DNA from: Bacteroidales bacterium
Lineage (GTDB): Bacteria; Bacteroidota; Bacteroidia; Bacteroidales; UBA3824
DNA: 46,196 nt
NCBI GenBank assembly: GCA_024413595.1
Contig: JAKSUC010000022.1
Location: 1 to 46,196 of the forward strand
Reading direction: 5' to 3'
Below, piece after piece: positions 36,791 through 44,666 of the stretch. The number at the start of each line of letters is the position of its first letter. Position 1 is the first letter of the stretch. Position numbers and translations under genes: made by a program. Below the pieces are notes generated by a model that did not search any database, had not been told where the DNA came from, and worked only from the letters and a program-made list of their open reading frames with translations.

Positions 36791-38029
36791 ATGAAAAAAT
36801 ATTTATTTTTTATTATATTAATTTTTGCTTTTTCCTGTGGAAAATATCCAAATCCTCGTGCTTATTTAAAAACTATTAATCCAGATTCTGTAATGAAAGT
36901 ATCTGGTACTTTAGAAAAAGATTGTGAAGTGGAACAAATTTTTGTTCCTAATTTTCCTTCTAAAGAAAAGTTTTTGGGAACGATAGATAATGTTTTTGAC
37001 TCATTGTTTGTAATTAAGTTAGAAACTAATGATAATAGTATTATTGGTAATTTAGATCAAGTATTAATTGTAAATGATACTATTTACATAAGAGATTGGA
37101 CTAAAACAAAGAATATATGTTTGTTTGATATGCAAGGTCATTTTATTAACAATATAGGCAAAGTCGGTAATGGACCATATGAATATGTAAGTCCAACAGA
37201 TATGTATGTAACTGATGATGCAGTTTTTGTATTTGATGAATGGCAACATAAAATAATAAAATATAAACATGATGGAACACCTATTTTTGATAAAAAAATA
37301 TCTTTTATCTGTAATCAAATATTCCCATTGCCAAATGGAGAATTTTTATTTCGAGGTATAGATTCTCAAAACTATCATTTAAAAGATGTATTGGATCATC
37401 AATTTTGGTTATGTGATACTTCTATGATAATAAGAAAAATAGGTCTTTACAGAAAAAATGATGAATTTGTACATTTTTGGAATAATAATATTTTCTTGAG
37501 AAATAAAAACGAAGCTTATTATTATAATGATATATCTGATACTCTTTATTTTATTGATTGTTATGGAAACTTTTTACCTAAATTTTATTTTAATTTTCCG
37601 CGAAATCATTCAAAAGAATGCTTACGAAATTCTGAAAAATTTAATAATGAATATATTTCATTAGTATCATATGGTTTTGTAGAAGATATTTTATTATATA
37701 CTTTGCTTGAAAATAACCACCAAATTTATATTTTTGAAAATTTAAAGACAAAATCTATAAAAGTTTTTACTACATGGGAAGTAACAAAATCAAATATAAG
37801 TAGATTGTTACATTTTGAACAAATGAAAACCACTTATAAAAATTATGTTGTTTCAACTTTTCCATCTTATGGAATTTTAGAACGTTATAATTATTCTTTA
37901 AAAGATAAAGAAAATTGGTGGAAAGATGCACCAAATTCACTTTATGAAAAAGATATGCAATTGGTAAATTCTGTATCAGAAGACGATAATGATTTATTAG
38001 TATTTTATAGACTTAGAAACGATTTATAA
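36791..38029 (+). CDS. 6-bladed beta-propeller lipoprotein
   Basis: The product is 412 residues from the ATG at 36791; an in-frame TTG six codons upstream lies inside the terminator and is unlikely. The signal peptide ends in a lipobox (FAFSCGKYP). The body matches the Bacteroidota 6-bladed propeller proteins: VIKLETNDNSIIGNLDQV, IYIRDWTKTKNICLFDMQG, FINNIGKVGNGPYEYV, and VFVFDEWQHKIIKY with repeating D-x-Q/G turns. These are commonly encoded after NVEALA peptides. The stop overlaps the next ATG (TAATG). No enzyme motif is present; binding of a peptide or glycan is a guess. Confidence 0.8.
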   Translation: MKKYLFFIILIFAFSCGKYPNPRAYLKTINPDSVMKVSGTLEKDCEVEQIFVPNFPSKEKFLGTIDNVFDSLFVIKLETNDNSIIGNLDQVLIVNDTIYIRDWTKTKNICLFDMQGHFINNIGKVGNGPYEYVSPTDMYVTDDAVFVFDEWQHKIIKYKHDGTPIFDKKISFICNQIFPLPNGEFLFRGIDSQNYHLKDVLDHQFWLCDTSMIIRKIGLYRKNDEFVHFWNNNIFLRNKNEAYYYNDISDTLYFIDCYGNFLPKFYFNFPRNHSKECLRNSEKFNNEYISLVSYGFVEDILLYTLLENNHQIYIFENLKTKSIKVFTTWEVTKSNISRLLHFEQMKTTYKNYVVSTFPSYGILERYNYSLKDKENWWKDAPNSLYEKDMQLVNSVSEDDNDLLVFYRLRNDL

Positions 38030-38606
38030 TGAAGAAAAATATAATAATTGTTAGTTTACTAATAATTAACTTGTTCATTATAGTATGTTTATTATCACAA
38101 AGAAGATTTTATAACAGACTTGATAGTCAACAGCTATATATCAAACAATTGAATCAAGAATATTGTTTAACAAGAAAATACAATGGATTATTGTTTGATA
38201 CAAGTATTAAAATACGCAATATTCATGATTCTTTGTTAAACATTAGTGATGTATTAAAATCCCAAAAAACTTTAGTTTTTCGTTATTTTTTATTCATTGT
38301 AATTCATGTGTAGATACAATTATGAAATTAGTTAATGGATTTGCTAATGAACTTGATAAAGACCAAGTTTTAATTTTGTCCCAATATGCCAATAATCGAG
38401 ATTATCATAATTATGTACGTATTAATAGGGTAAAATTACCATTATATGATGTACGTGATTCTATTTTAATAGATAGTGTTTTAGAACAGCCATATATGTT
38501 TGTATTAGATAAAGATATGGTATGCAATAATTTTTATGTTCCATATAAAGAAACTCCAAATTTAGTAAAACAATATTTAAAAATGATAAAGAATGTAATC
38601 AACTAA
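38029..38606 (+). pseudogene. Thioredoxin-fold lipoprotein or membrane protein, split by a one-base frameshift
   Basis: Two adjacent frames (38029-38313 and 38322-38606, 94 codons each) join into one ~192-residue protein if one T is added to the six-T run at 38286-38291. The junction then reads TLVFRYFFIHCNSCVDTIMK, which is a beta strand, a CxxC motif and a helix, as in thioredoxin folds; the C-terminal MFVLDKDMVCNNFYVP fits the following strand. The N-terminus is one membrane anchor (NIIIVSLLIINLFIIVCLLS). As it stands translation stops at 38311-38313 and the CxxC lies out of frame. It overlaps the propeller stop (TAATG), so it is the third gene of the NVEALA module. A sequencing error, a mutation or slippage on the T run are all possible. 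Confidence 0.65.
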
Positions 38607-38630
38607 TATTTTGATATTAATTATATTTCA

Positions 38631-39260
38631 TTATCTCGAAATTCTATCAAATGAATATAATTGATCGTCAACGTGCCACATATTACATTCCCATTTAGAA
38701 ATGTTTTCGGCTACGATGCTTTTGTGTTTTGTTTTTGTTTTTGGATTAGTGTAATAACACCATTTCATTAATTCTTTGTCGATATCGCCGTTTAATGTTA
38801 TTTCCTTTAATAAAGTACTTCTACTAAAAGCTCCACAACCTTTGCTATATATAAAGTGTGCAATGGCTAATTTTCTTGAGCCTTGTAATGTTGTAAGTCT
38901 TTCTGTTGTTTTTATTGCTCTTTTAAAATCTTGACGTAATAAACTATCAGCAGTTTCTTTAGAAATTTGAGAAGGAAAATATTCTCCTTCTCTAATTACG
39001 TGTCCATAGCCAATAGTTAATTGACCAGAAATACAACGATATGGTTTTCCATTTGCAAAACCTTCGTGTTGTTTAATAAATTCAATTACTTTTTCGTAAT
39101 TTTCGTCCCAACTTTGTTTTAGGGCATCAGAAATGTTAAAATCTTCGTCTAAAATAATACGACTTGGAACATTTTCAGATTGTTCTGATAATAATTCATT
39201 TCCACTAGTGGCAAATGTAAATATTAATACAATTACCGCTTTTTTAAAAAGTATTTTCAT
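38631..39260 (-). CDS. GH24 phage-type lysozyme (muramidase)
   Basis: The product is 209 residues from the ATG at 39260 (MKILFKKAVIVLIFTFATSG, a signal or anchor sequence). An ATG at 39308 is in frame but would add a 16-residue extension before the signal. The catalytic core has IKQHEGFANGKPYRC with the Glu, and QLTIGYGHVIREGE with the Thr of the family-24 E-C/D-T triad. The later FIYSKGCGAFSRSTLLKEI and MKWCYYTNP fit as well. It cleaves MurNAc-GlcNAc bonds. No holin or other phage genes are nearby. A secreted, chromosomal lysozyme could act in competition or cell-wall turnover (inference). Confidence 0.82.
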   Translation of the reverse strand: MKILFKKAVIVLIFTFATSGNELLSEQSENVPSRIILDEDFNISDALKQSWDENYEKVIEFIKQHEGFANGKPYRCISGQLTIGYGHVIREGEYFPSQISKETADSLLRQDFKRAIKTTERLTTLQGSRKLAIAHFIYSKGCGAFSRSTLLKEITLNGDIDKELMKWCYYTNPKTKTKHKSIVAENISKWECNMWHVDDQLYSFDRISR

Positions 39261-39408
39261 AAAAATTTTGTTGTGCAAGGCAAAAGCATAAGGATTTGCA
39301 TTTATCATTTGCCTCTAACGAAATTTTTACTATGCTTTGCAGTCTTCGCTCTGCAATGTCTGACTTTGTGGTTTGTTTTTGTTTGGTTTTTGTTTTCGCG
39401 TCTGACAT
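39244..39408 (-). CDS. Possible small basic ORF overlapping the lysozyme start
   Basis: Minus-strand ATG at 39408 opens 54 codons, from MSDAKTKTKQKQTTKSDI to QNFYENTF, overlapping the lysozyme ATG in another frame. It is Lys/Gln-rich in its first third and lies in the leader of the lysozyme transcript. There is no ribosome site of note and no family. It could be an upstream ORF that tunes lysozyme translation, or chance. Confidence 0.2.
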   Translation of the reverse strand: MSDAKTKTKQKQTTKSDIAERRLQSIVKISLEANDKCKSLCFCLAQQNFYENTF

Positions 39409-39528
39409 ATCTGCCTTGCTAAATTACTAATTCAAACAGTAACCTTTGTCTAGGTCCGTTTTTGAGTAGTTTTTTTGCTTTTCTATATTAATAAGAATTA
39501 CCGTTTGGTCGCCATTTTAACGACGGTG

Positions 39529-39559
39529 CAAAGTAACGGCGTTTATTTTTGTTATCAAA
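39529..39559 (-). promoter_or_regulatory. Promoter of the lysozyme gene (-33 TTTG, -7 TTACTTTG)
   Basis: Minus-strand TTTG (39556-39559) and TTACTTTGC (39528-39536) are 19 bases apart, close to consensus (the -7 begins TT in place of TA). Transcription would start near 39522, leaving ~260 bases of leader. Confidence 0.5.
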
Positions 39560-39785
39560 TTTTTTCATGCTATCAATTAGTTAAGATTATATTAAGCAAC
39601 AAATTAGAGATTTTTGAGTATTACAATTTTTGTCAATTAATAATTAATATTTATTTTTTTTATGATACTGTTAATAATTATGAATTGATAATTGTCGCTT
39701 AAAGATTAGTGATGTTTTAGTTATTCAAATGTAAAATTCTATTAATATTGAGTGAAAATAATAATGGATTGTAATATGAAATTTG

Positions 39786-39793
39786 TAGTTTTG
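39786..39793 (+). promoter_or_regulatory. Putative -7 box (TAGTTTTG) for the GH3 gene
   Basis: TAGTTTTGC lies 56 bases before the ATG. A TTG is 14 bases upstream (39769-39771), shorter than the usual spacing. Confidence 0.4.
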
Positions 39794-39849
39794 CACAAAA
39801 GAATTATTTATTTTCTCTAAATTTAATAACCAAATTATAAAAATACAAT

Positions 39850-42210
39850 ATGAAAAAAATTTTACTGCTTTTAGTTATGGCAATGGGTTTGGAAAGTGTT
39901 CAAGCCCAAGATTTGTTGCCTTATCAAGACGAAACACTTTCGATAGACGAGAGAGTAACAGATGCACTTTCGCGTATGACTCTTAAAGAAAAGTGTAGAA
40001 TTTCATACGCACAAAGTAAATTTACAAGTCCTGGTTGTGAAAGATTAGGTATTCCTGAACTTTATATGAGTGATGGTCCTCATGGGGTTCGTATGGAAAT
40101 AAATTGGAACGATTGGAACCATGCTTTTTGGACTAATGATTATTGCACTGCATTTCCTGCGTTAACTTGTTTAGCTGCAACATGGAATACCGAAATGGCT
40201 TCTAAATATGGTAAAAGTGTTGGTGAAGAAGCTAGATATAGAGAAAAAGATATTTTACTAGGTCCTGGTGTAAACATTTATCGTACACCTTTAAATGGTA
40301 GAAACTTTGAATATATGGGTGAAGATCCTTTTCTTTCTGGGAAAATGGCTACTTATTATATCAAGAATTTACAAAAAAATGGTGTTTCTGCATGTATGAA
40401 ACATTATATTTTAAACGATCAAGAAGAATATAGAGGTCATGTTGATGTTAAAGTTTCTGATAGAGCTTTGTATGAAATTTATCTAAAACCTTTTGCAATG
40501 GCGGTTAAGGGTGCTGATCCTTGGAGTATAATGGGTAGTTACAATAGATATAAAGCTATGCACAATACTCATAACCTTTATCTTATAAATAATATTTTGA
40601 AAAACGAACTTGGTTTCAAAGGTGCTATTATTTCTGATTGGGGAGCAACTCACAACTCAAAACAAGCTGTTCTTTATGGTCTTGATATAGAAATGGGTTC
40701 TTATACAAATGGACTAACTTCTGAGGCAAATGGTTTTGGTTATGATGATTATTACCTTGGAAATGCTTATTATGAAATGGCTCTAAATGGTGAAATTAGT
40801 GAAGATATTGTTAACGATAAAGCTAGCCGTGTTCTTCGTCTTATTTTTCAAACAGCAATGAATACCAAGAAACCTTTTGGTAGCAAAAATTCTCCTGAAC
40901 ATCTTGCTGTTGCTAGAGAAATTGCTCAAGAAGGCATTGTTGTTTTAAAGAATGATAATCTTGTTCAAAAAAACAACGACTCAAAACTTCTTCCTATTAA
41001 AGAAAGTGATTATAAAAAAGTTTTAGTTGTTGGCGAAAATGCCACACGTCCTCTTTGTGAAGGTGGTGGTTCTTCTGAACTTAAACCAAAAGATGAGGTT
41101 AGTCCTTTAAGAGGATTAAAAGAACGTTTTAAAAATTGGGATTTTATTTATTCTGAAGGATATCGTTCGGGAATTGTTTCATATAGTGGTATTTCTGAAA
41201 TTTCTACTAGTGTTGTAGACTCTCTTTATCAAGATGCTGTAAATAAAGCAAAAGACGTTGATCTTATTATTTATATTGGAGGATTAAACAAAAATCATTT
41301 TGAAGATTGTGAAGGTGGCGACAGATTATGTTATAATCTTTCTTTTAATCAAGATAGACTTATTTCTGCTTTGGCTCAAACTAAGAAAAAAATGATTACA
41401 ATTATTGTAAGTGGTAATGCAGTTGCAATGCCTTGGCTTAATAATGTTACCACTTTAGTTCAATCTTGGTATCTTGGTAGCGAAGCTGGTCATGCACTTG
41501 CTGATATTCTTAGTGGTGATGTTTGCCCAAGTGGTAAAACTATTTTTACATACGCTGAAAAACTTGAAGATTATCCTGCTCATAAATATGGACTTTATGC
41601 TTATCCAGGGGTTGAACCTGATAAACTTCCTGCAAGTTATCAATATGGTAATGAAGAACAACCAAAATCTGCTGATTTGCTAAAGAATATTAAAACAAAA
41701 CCAGATGTTATTGGTGCAAATAATTCAAGTAAAAACATGAGAACTCATTTTGGTAAAGGTAACGAAATTGAAGTGTATGCAGAAGATATTCTTGTTGGAT
41801 ATAGATATTTTGAAACCATGAAACAGAATGTTGTTTTTCCATTTGGTTATGGGTTAAGTTACACAACTTTTGAATATTCGGATGCTAAAATTTCAAATAA
41901 TGGCAATAAAACTTGGACTGCAACCATAAATATTAAAAATACTGGTAAATGTGCTGGTAAAGAAGTTGTTCAACTATATATTGGTGATGATAAGGCAAGT
42001 GTTGTTCGTCCAATTAAAGAACTTAAAGGTTTTGAAAAAATTATGCTTAATCCAAACGAACAAAAAACTGTTTCTTTTATTATAACAGAAGATGATTTAA
42101 AGTTTTTTGATGAGGATAAACATGAATGGGTTGCTGAACCTGGTACTTTTAAGGCTTATATTGGTAGCAGTAGTAAAGATATTAAAGCTAATTTGGCTTT
42201 TAAACTATAA
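39850..42210 (+). CDS. Secreted GH3 beta-glucosidase-family enzyme
   Basis: The product is 786 residues with a signal peptide ending near QAQ. The barrel domain has MSDGPHGVR, the substrate-binding MKHYILNDQE and the nucleophile Asp263 in AIISDWGATH. The second sandwich domain carries EGGGSSELKP and IIYIGGLN. The C-terminal fibronectin-III-like domain starts around FPFGYGLSYTTFEYS and ends VAEPGTFKAYIGSSSKDI. Family 3 enzymes of this layout remove terminal beta-D-glucosyl or beta-D-xylosyl units. It lies alone, with a bidirectional terminator after it. Codon use is somewhat richer in CTT and GCT than in its neighbours, suggesting higher expression or recent acquisition. Confidence 0.92.
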   Translation: MKKILLLLVMAMGLESVQAQDLLPYQDETLSIDERVTDALSRMTLKEKCRISYAQSKFTSPGCERLGIPELYMSDGPHGVRMEINWNDWNHAFWTNDYCTAFPALTCLAATWNTEMASKYGKSVGEEARYREKDILLGPGVNIYRTPLNGRNFEYMGEDPFLSGKMATYYIKNLQKNGVSACMKHYILNDQEEYRGHVDVKVSDRALYEIYLKPFAMAVKGADPWSIMGSYNRYKAMHNTHNLYLINNILKNELGFKGAIISDWGATHNSKQAVLYGLDIEMGSYTNGLTSEANGFGYDDYYLGNAYYEMALNGEISEDIVNDKASRVLRLIFQTAMNTKKPFGSKNSPEHLAVAREIAQEGIVVLKNDNLVQKNNDSKLLPIKESDYKKVLVVGENATRPLCEGGGSSELKPKDEVSPLRGLKERFKNWDFIYSEGYRSGIVSYSGISEISTSVVDSLYQDAVNKAKDVDLIIYIGGLNKNHFEDCEGGDRLCYNLSFNQDRLISALAQTKKKMITIIVSGNAVAMPWLNNVTTLVQSWYLGSEAGHALADILSGDVCPSGKTIFTYAEKLEDYPAHKYGLYAYPGVEPDKLPASYQYGNEEQPKSADLLKNIKTKPDVIGANNSSKNMRTHFGKGNEIEVYAEDILVGYRYFETMKQNVVFPFGYGLSYTTFEYSDAKISNNGNKTWTATINIKNTGKCAGKEVVQLYIGDDKASVVRPIKELKGFEKIMLNPNEQKTVSFIITEDDLKFFDEDKHEWVAEPGTFKAYIGSSSKDIKANLAFKL

Positions 42211-42220
42211 TTACATAAGT

Positions 42221-42275
42221 AATAGAATAAAAAAAGTGGAATTTTAATTTAAAAATTTCACTTTTTTATTCTATT
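42221..42275. terminator. Bidirectional terminator after the GH3 gene
   Basis: AATAGAATAAAAAAAGTG (42221-42238) pairs with CACTTTTTTATTCTATT (42259-42275) save one bulged base. The inner bases also pair in part (GAATTTTAA/AAAAATTTC). It separates GH3 from the convergent 71-residue gene. Confidence 0.65.
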
Positions 42276-42486
42276 TTTTAAAGTTACCTTTATTGTTTAA
42301 TTTAGTCCACCAATTGAAAAAGGTGTTATAAGTAACAATCTCTTCTCCAAATTCTTTTAGATATGCTTCTTTTTCTTCTTCGGTGATGTTCACGCGTTTT
42401 ATTTGATAGTTCCAGTCGTTTCTAACGGCTAAAGCATATCCTCCTACCATTGGACTTTCTTCAAATAATTTTACGCGTTCTTTCAT
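42271..42486 (-). CDS. Small acidic/aromatic protein, copy A of a tandem pair
   Basis: The product is 71 residues, MKERVKLFEESPMVGGYALA through WWTKLNNKGNFKK. It is a paralogue of the next gene upstream (42556-42768): both share KLF-E, GGY-L-VR, WNY-IK-VNIT, EK-EY-FGEE, TY-TFFNWW and LN. There is no signal peptide or membrane segment, so the protein should be cytoplasmic. The family is not recognised. The strong conservation of the Trp and Tyr positions between the copies indicates real coding sequence. Confidence 0.7.
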   Translation of the reverse strand: MKERVKLFEESPMVGGYALAVRNDWNYQIKRVNITEEEKEAYLKEFGEEIVTYNTFFNWWTKLNNKGNFKK

Positions 42487-42555
42487 ATTATTGTGATTTT
42501 AGTATTCTCAAATTATAATTTACAACATACGTGCCATTATGCCGTATTGTTGATA

Positions 42556-42768
42556 TTAATATCGCATTTTATATCCGTTTAGTGATGCCCACCAATTAAA
42601 AAATGTATCGTAGGTTATAAATTCTTCGCCAAATGTTTTTTCATATTCTTCTTTTTCTTTGGCTGTGATATTTACGGACTTTATTTTATAATTCCAACTA
42701 TCACGTACTGATAATGTGTAGCCTCCGATATATTTATTTTCGGTAAATAATTTTGTTGTTTTTTCCAT
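42556..42768 (-). CDS. Small acidic/aromatic protein, copy B of a tandem pair
   Basis: The product is 70 residues from the ATG at 42768 (MEKTTKLFTENKYIGGYTLS). A longer in-frame reading to 42876 runs into Cys-rich sequence with no similarity to copy A, so the internal ATG is preferred. It aligns without gaps to the 71-residue copy A over about 60 residues. Sequence upstream of both copies also shares the phrase TACAACAT...TGCC, hinting that the duplication included regulatory sequence. The function is unknown. Confidence 0.68.
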   Translation of the reverse strand: MEKTTKLFTENKYIGGYTLSVRDSWNYKIKSVNITAKEKEEYEKTFGEEFITYDTFFNWWASLNGYKMRY

Positions 42769-42821
42769 GTTGCGTTGTGTTTTATACCACAAATTACAAC
42801 ATGTATGCCGTTTTTTTGTGT

Positions 42822-42974
42822 TTATAAAACAAATTTTAGTATTAATGCAATTACCAATAATATTATTGCAATCCACGAAAATATTGATCCTAATTTATTG
42901 TTTTTATTTCTTATTACAAACGATAGTGCCCAAAATACTACGGCTATTAATGCTATTATAAATATTATGTTCAT
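42822..42974 (-). CDS. 50-residue protein with two membrane segments
   Basis: Minus-strand ATG at 42974 opens 50 codons, ending at TAA 42822. The peptide starts MNIIFIIALIAVVFWALSFV, has a polar turn RNKNNKLGS, then a second hydrophobic helix, IFSWIAIILLVIALILKFVL. The hairpin layout, the basic turn and the absence of stops suggest a real small membrane protein. A frame on the other strand over the same bases (42775-43038) is Cys/Phe/Asn-rich and looks like its shadow. It lies 53 bases upstream of the tandem small genes on the same strand and may be co-transcribed with them. Confidence 0.55.
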   Translation of the reverse strand: MNIIFIIALIAVVFWALSFVIRNKNNKLGSIFSWIAIILLVIALILKFVL

Positions 42975-43080
42975 GATATTGATGTTTTTGTTTTTTACAA
43001 AAATATATTTTTTTTGTTTCGGTTGTATCTTTTTTTAAAGAAATAACTAATCTACAAAATACATTTCATCCCCATAAAAA

Positions 43081-43197
43081 ACAAAAATAACCGTATATTA
43101 ATTAAACATACCGGGATTTTTTTTTTGATGTGATTAGAATTAATCTTTAAATATTATTTCTACTCTACGATTTTTTTGCCATGTTTTCTTCTGAATT
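43081..43197 (-). pseudogene. Decayed inverted copy of the OmpA-family gene 3' end and terminator
   Basis: Read on the minus strand, 43197 to 43081 matches 474-592: the last ~19 codons of the OmpA-family gene, its TAA, and the terminator. The first ~75 bases differ at only a few positions, including one extra A in the A run that shifts the frame. The terminator copy has lost its pairing (CCCGGTATG... against ATACGGTTA). No copy of the upstream part of the gene is present. Confidence 0.8.
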
Positions 43198-43458
43198 TCC
43201 CAGTAACAACATACATAGAACTAGCTAAGCATTAAAATCCACGCAGATACTTGGCTACATCAAGCTACTTTTTGCTTACTTTTTAAGAAAAAGTAAGACA
43301 CAAGATAGAAAAAATCGGCTACGTACTAGTTCTTATTTAATTAAGAACATAAATCGTTAAAATTTCAATCGTTGAAGGAAATTAACAAAACAGTTTAGAC
43401 ATAATATATTTTGTTAAAATCAATGAATTTAGGAACTTTGCAATATAAAATAATTGCT
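43198..43458. other. Gene-free spacer with a small palindrome
   Basis: A perfect 10-base-pair hairpin lies at 43275-43297 (CTTACTTTTT, loop AAG, AAAAAGTAAG), next to CTACTTTTTGCTTAC, a partial direct repeat. No open frame of note is seen. The spacer links the OmpA fragment to the broken ATPase gene and could be the scar of a rearrangement. Confidence 0.4.
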
Positions 43459-44508
43459 ATGATAAAACCATATCCAATAGGACGACAAGATTTTAGATCA
43501 ATAATCCAAGAAGGTTATACCTACGTAGATAAAACAGAAATTATGCATTGTATGATACAAAATTAAACATTTGTATTTTTATCACGTCTACGACGCTTTG
43601 GGAAATCTTTACTTGTTAACATCTTAGACGCATATTTTTCTGGCGAAAATGAATTATTTAAAAATCTTAAAATATATAATCTCGAAAAAGATTGGATAAA
43701 ATAGTAAAAATGTAGCTATGATGAAATGATAGAAATACTAAAATTTCATTATGTTGGTTATTATTTTAACAAAAAATTAGAAGATATATTTAATCCATTA
43801 AGTGTATTAAGTTGTCTTGATAGTAAAAAAAAACTATTGGTTCAAAACATCCACATCATCATACGTTATAAATCATTTAAAAACATTTTGAAGCCAATAT
43901 CCTAGAATTTGAAGGTATAGAATTATTTGACTCTGATTTTTATGTATCGCACGAAGTATTTATCCATTACTTTATCAAGCTGGCTATTTAACAATAAAAG
44001 GCTATAATGATATAACAAAACGTTATTTGATTGGATATCCAAATCAAGAAGTAAGAATTTCGATGATGGATATAATAATGCAATCATACGTAGGATGTTC
44101 GTCAGAAGTAGGTACGGAACAATGTGTGATTTTTATTTTTCTATTCTCAATGGTGAATACGAAAAAGGATTTGAATATCTCAAAACATTCTTAGCATCAA
44201 TTCCAAATGAATTAAACAACAAAGAAGAAAAACATTATCAAACAATTATTTATGTATTATTCATATAATTAGGATTTTATAGCCAAATGGAAGTTAGCAC
44301 AGCTATTGGACGTATAGATATGGTTATTTATACAAAAACTAATATTTATATCTTTGAATTTAAACCCGATAAATCAACTGAAGAGGCAATGAAACAAATT
44401 CACGAACGTAATTATGATGTTAAATTCCAAAACGATGGTCGTGAAATAATTAAATTCGGGAATAACCTTTCGTCAGAAACCCGAACAATTGAGAAATTTA
44501 TTGTGTAA
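43459..44508 (+). pseudogene. Broken AAA-ATPase-like / PD-(D/E)XK nuclease gene
   Basis: From the ATG at 43459 the frame reads MIKPYPIGRQDFRSIIQEGY and TYVDKTEIMH, the classic start of the Bacteroidota AAA-ATPase-like family, but stops at codon 36 (43564-43566). Just beyond, FLSRLRRFGKSLLVNILDAY still shows the Walker-A-like RRFGKS. More stops and frame changes follow (TAG near 43703). Downstream pieces in shifted frames match the family: YQAGYLTIKGYNDITKRYL, FEYLKTFLASIPNELNN, and finally GRIDMVIYTKT with YIFEFKPDKSTEEAMKQI, the D and E-x-K of the PD-(D/E)XK nuclease domain, intact from 44287 to 44508. Several independent lesions mean it is dead. The intact gene would have been about 500 codons, so internal sequence has also been deleted. 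Confidence 0.85.
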
Positions 44509-44666
44509 AAGTAATGGATAATTATGTTTTTATTGTTAATTGTGTGTATTTATATCAAAAAAAATCTGATAATTATTCTGAGAAATCAAATTTTTTGTTT
44601 ATTTTTATCAAAAATATTACTTTAAAGTTTATTTACATAATTTGAAATCTAAAAACAATAATAACT

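Larger units (their letters stand above)
39261..39849. other. Gene-poor divergent spacer between lysozyme and GH3 genes
   Basis: The 589 bases hold a well-formed minus-strand promoter at 39529-39559, a 260-base lysozyme leader, and a -7 box for the GH3 gene at 39786. The leader part (39300-39460) is less AT-rich than its surroundings, with a G/T-rich strand (GTTTGTTTTTGTTTGG). The remainder (39560-39780) is A/T-rich with no structure I can support. Confidence 0.5.

Noticed and set aside
38606..38625. Hairpin TAATAT/ATATTA as a terminator between convergent genes.
   Set aside because: Only six A/T pairs and no T tract of note; too weak to support.
42775..43038. 87-codon frame on the + strand.
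   Set aside because: It is Cys/Phe/Asn-rich, has no ribosome site, and is antisense to the more convincing 50-codon membrane protein on the - strand.
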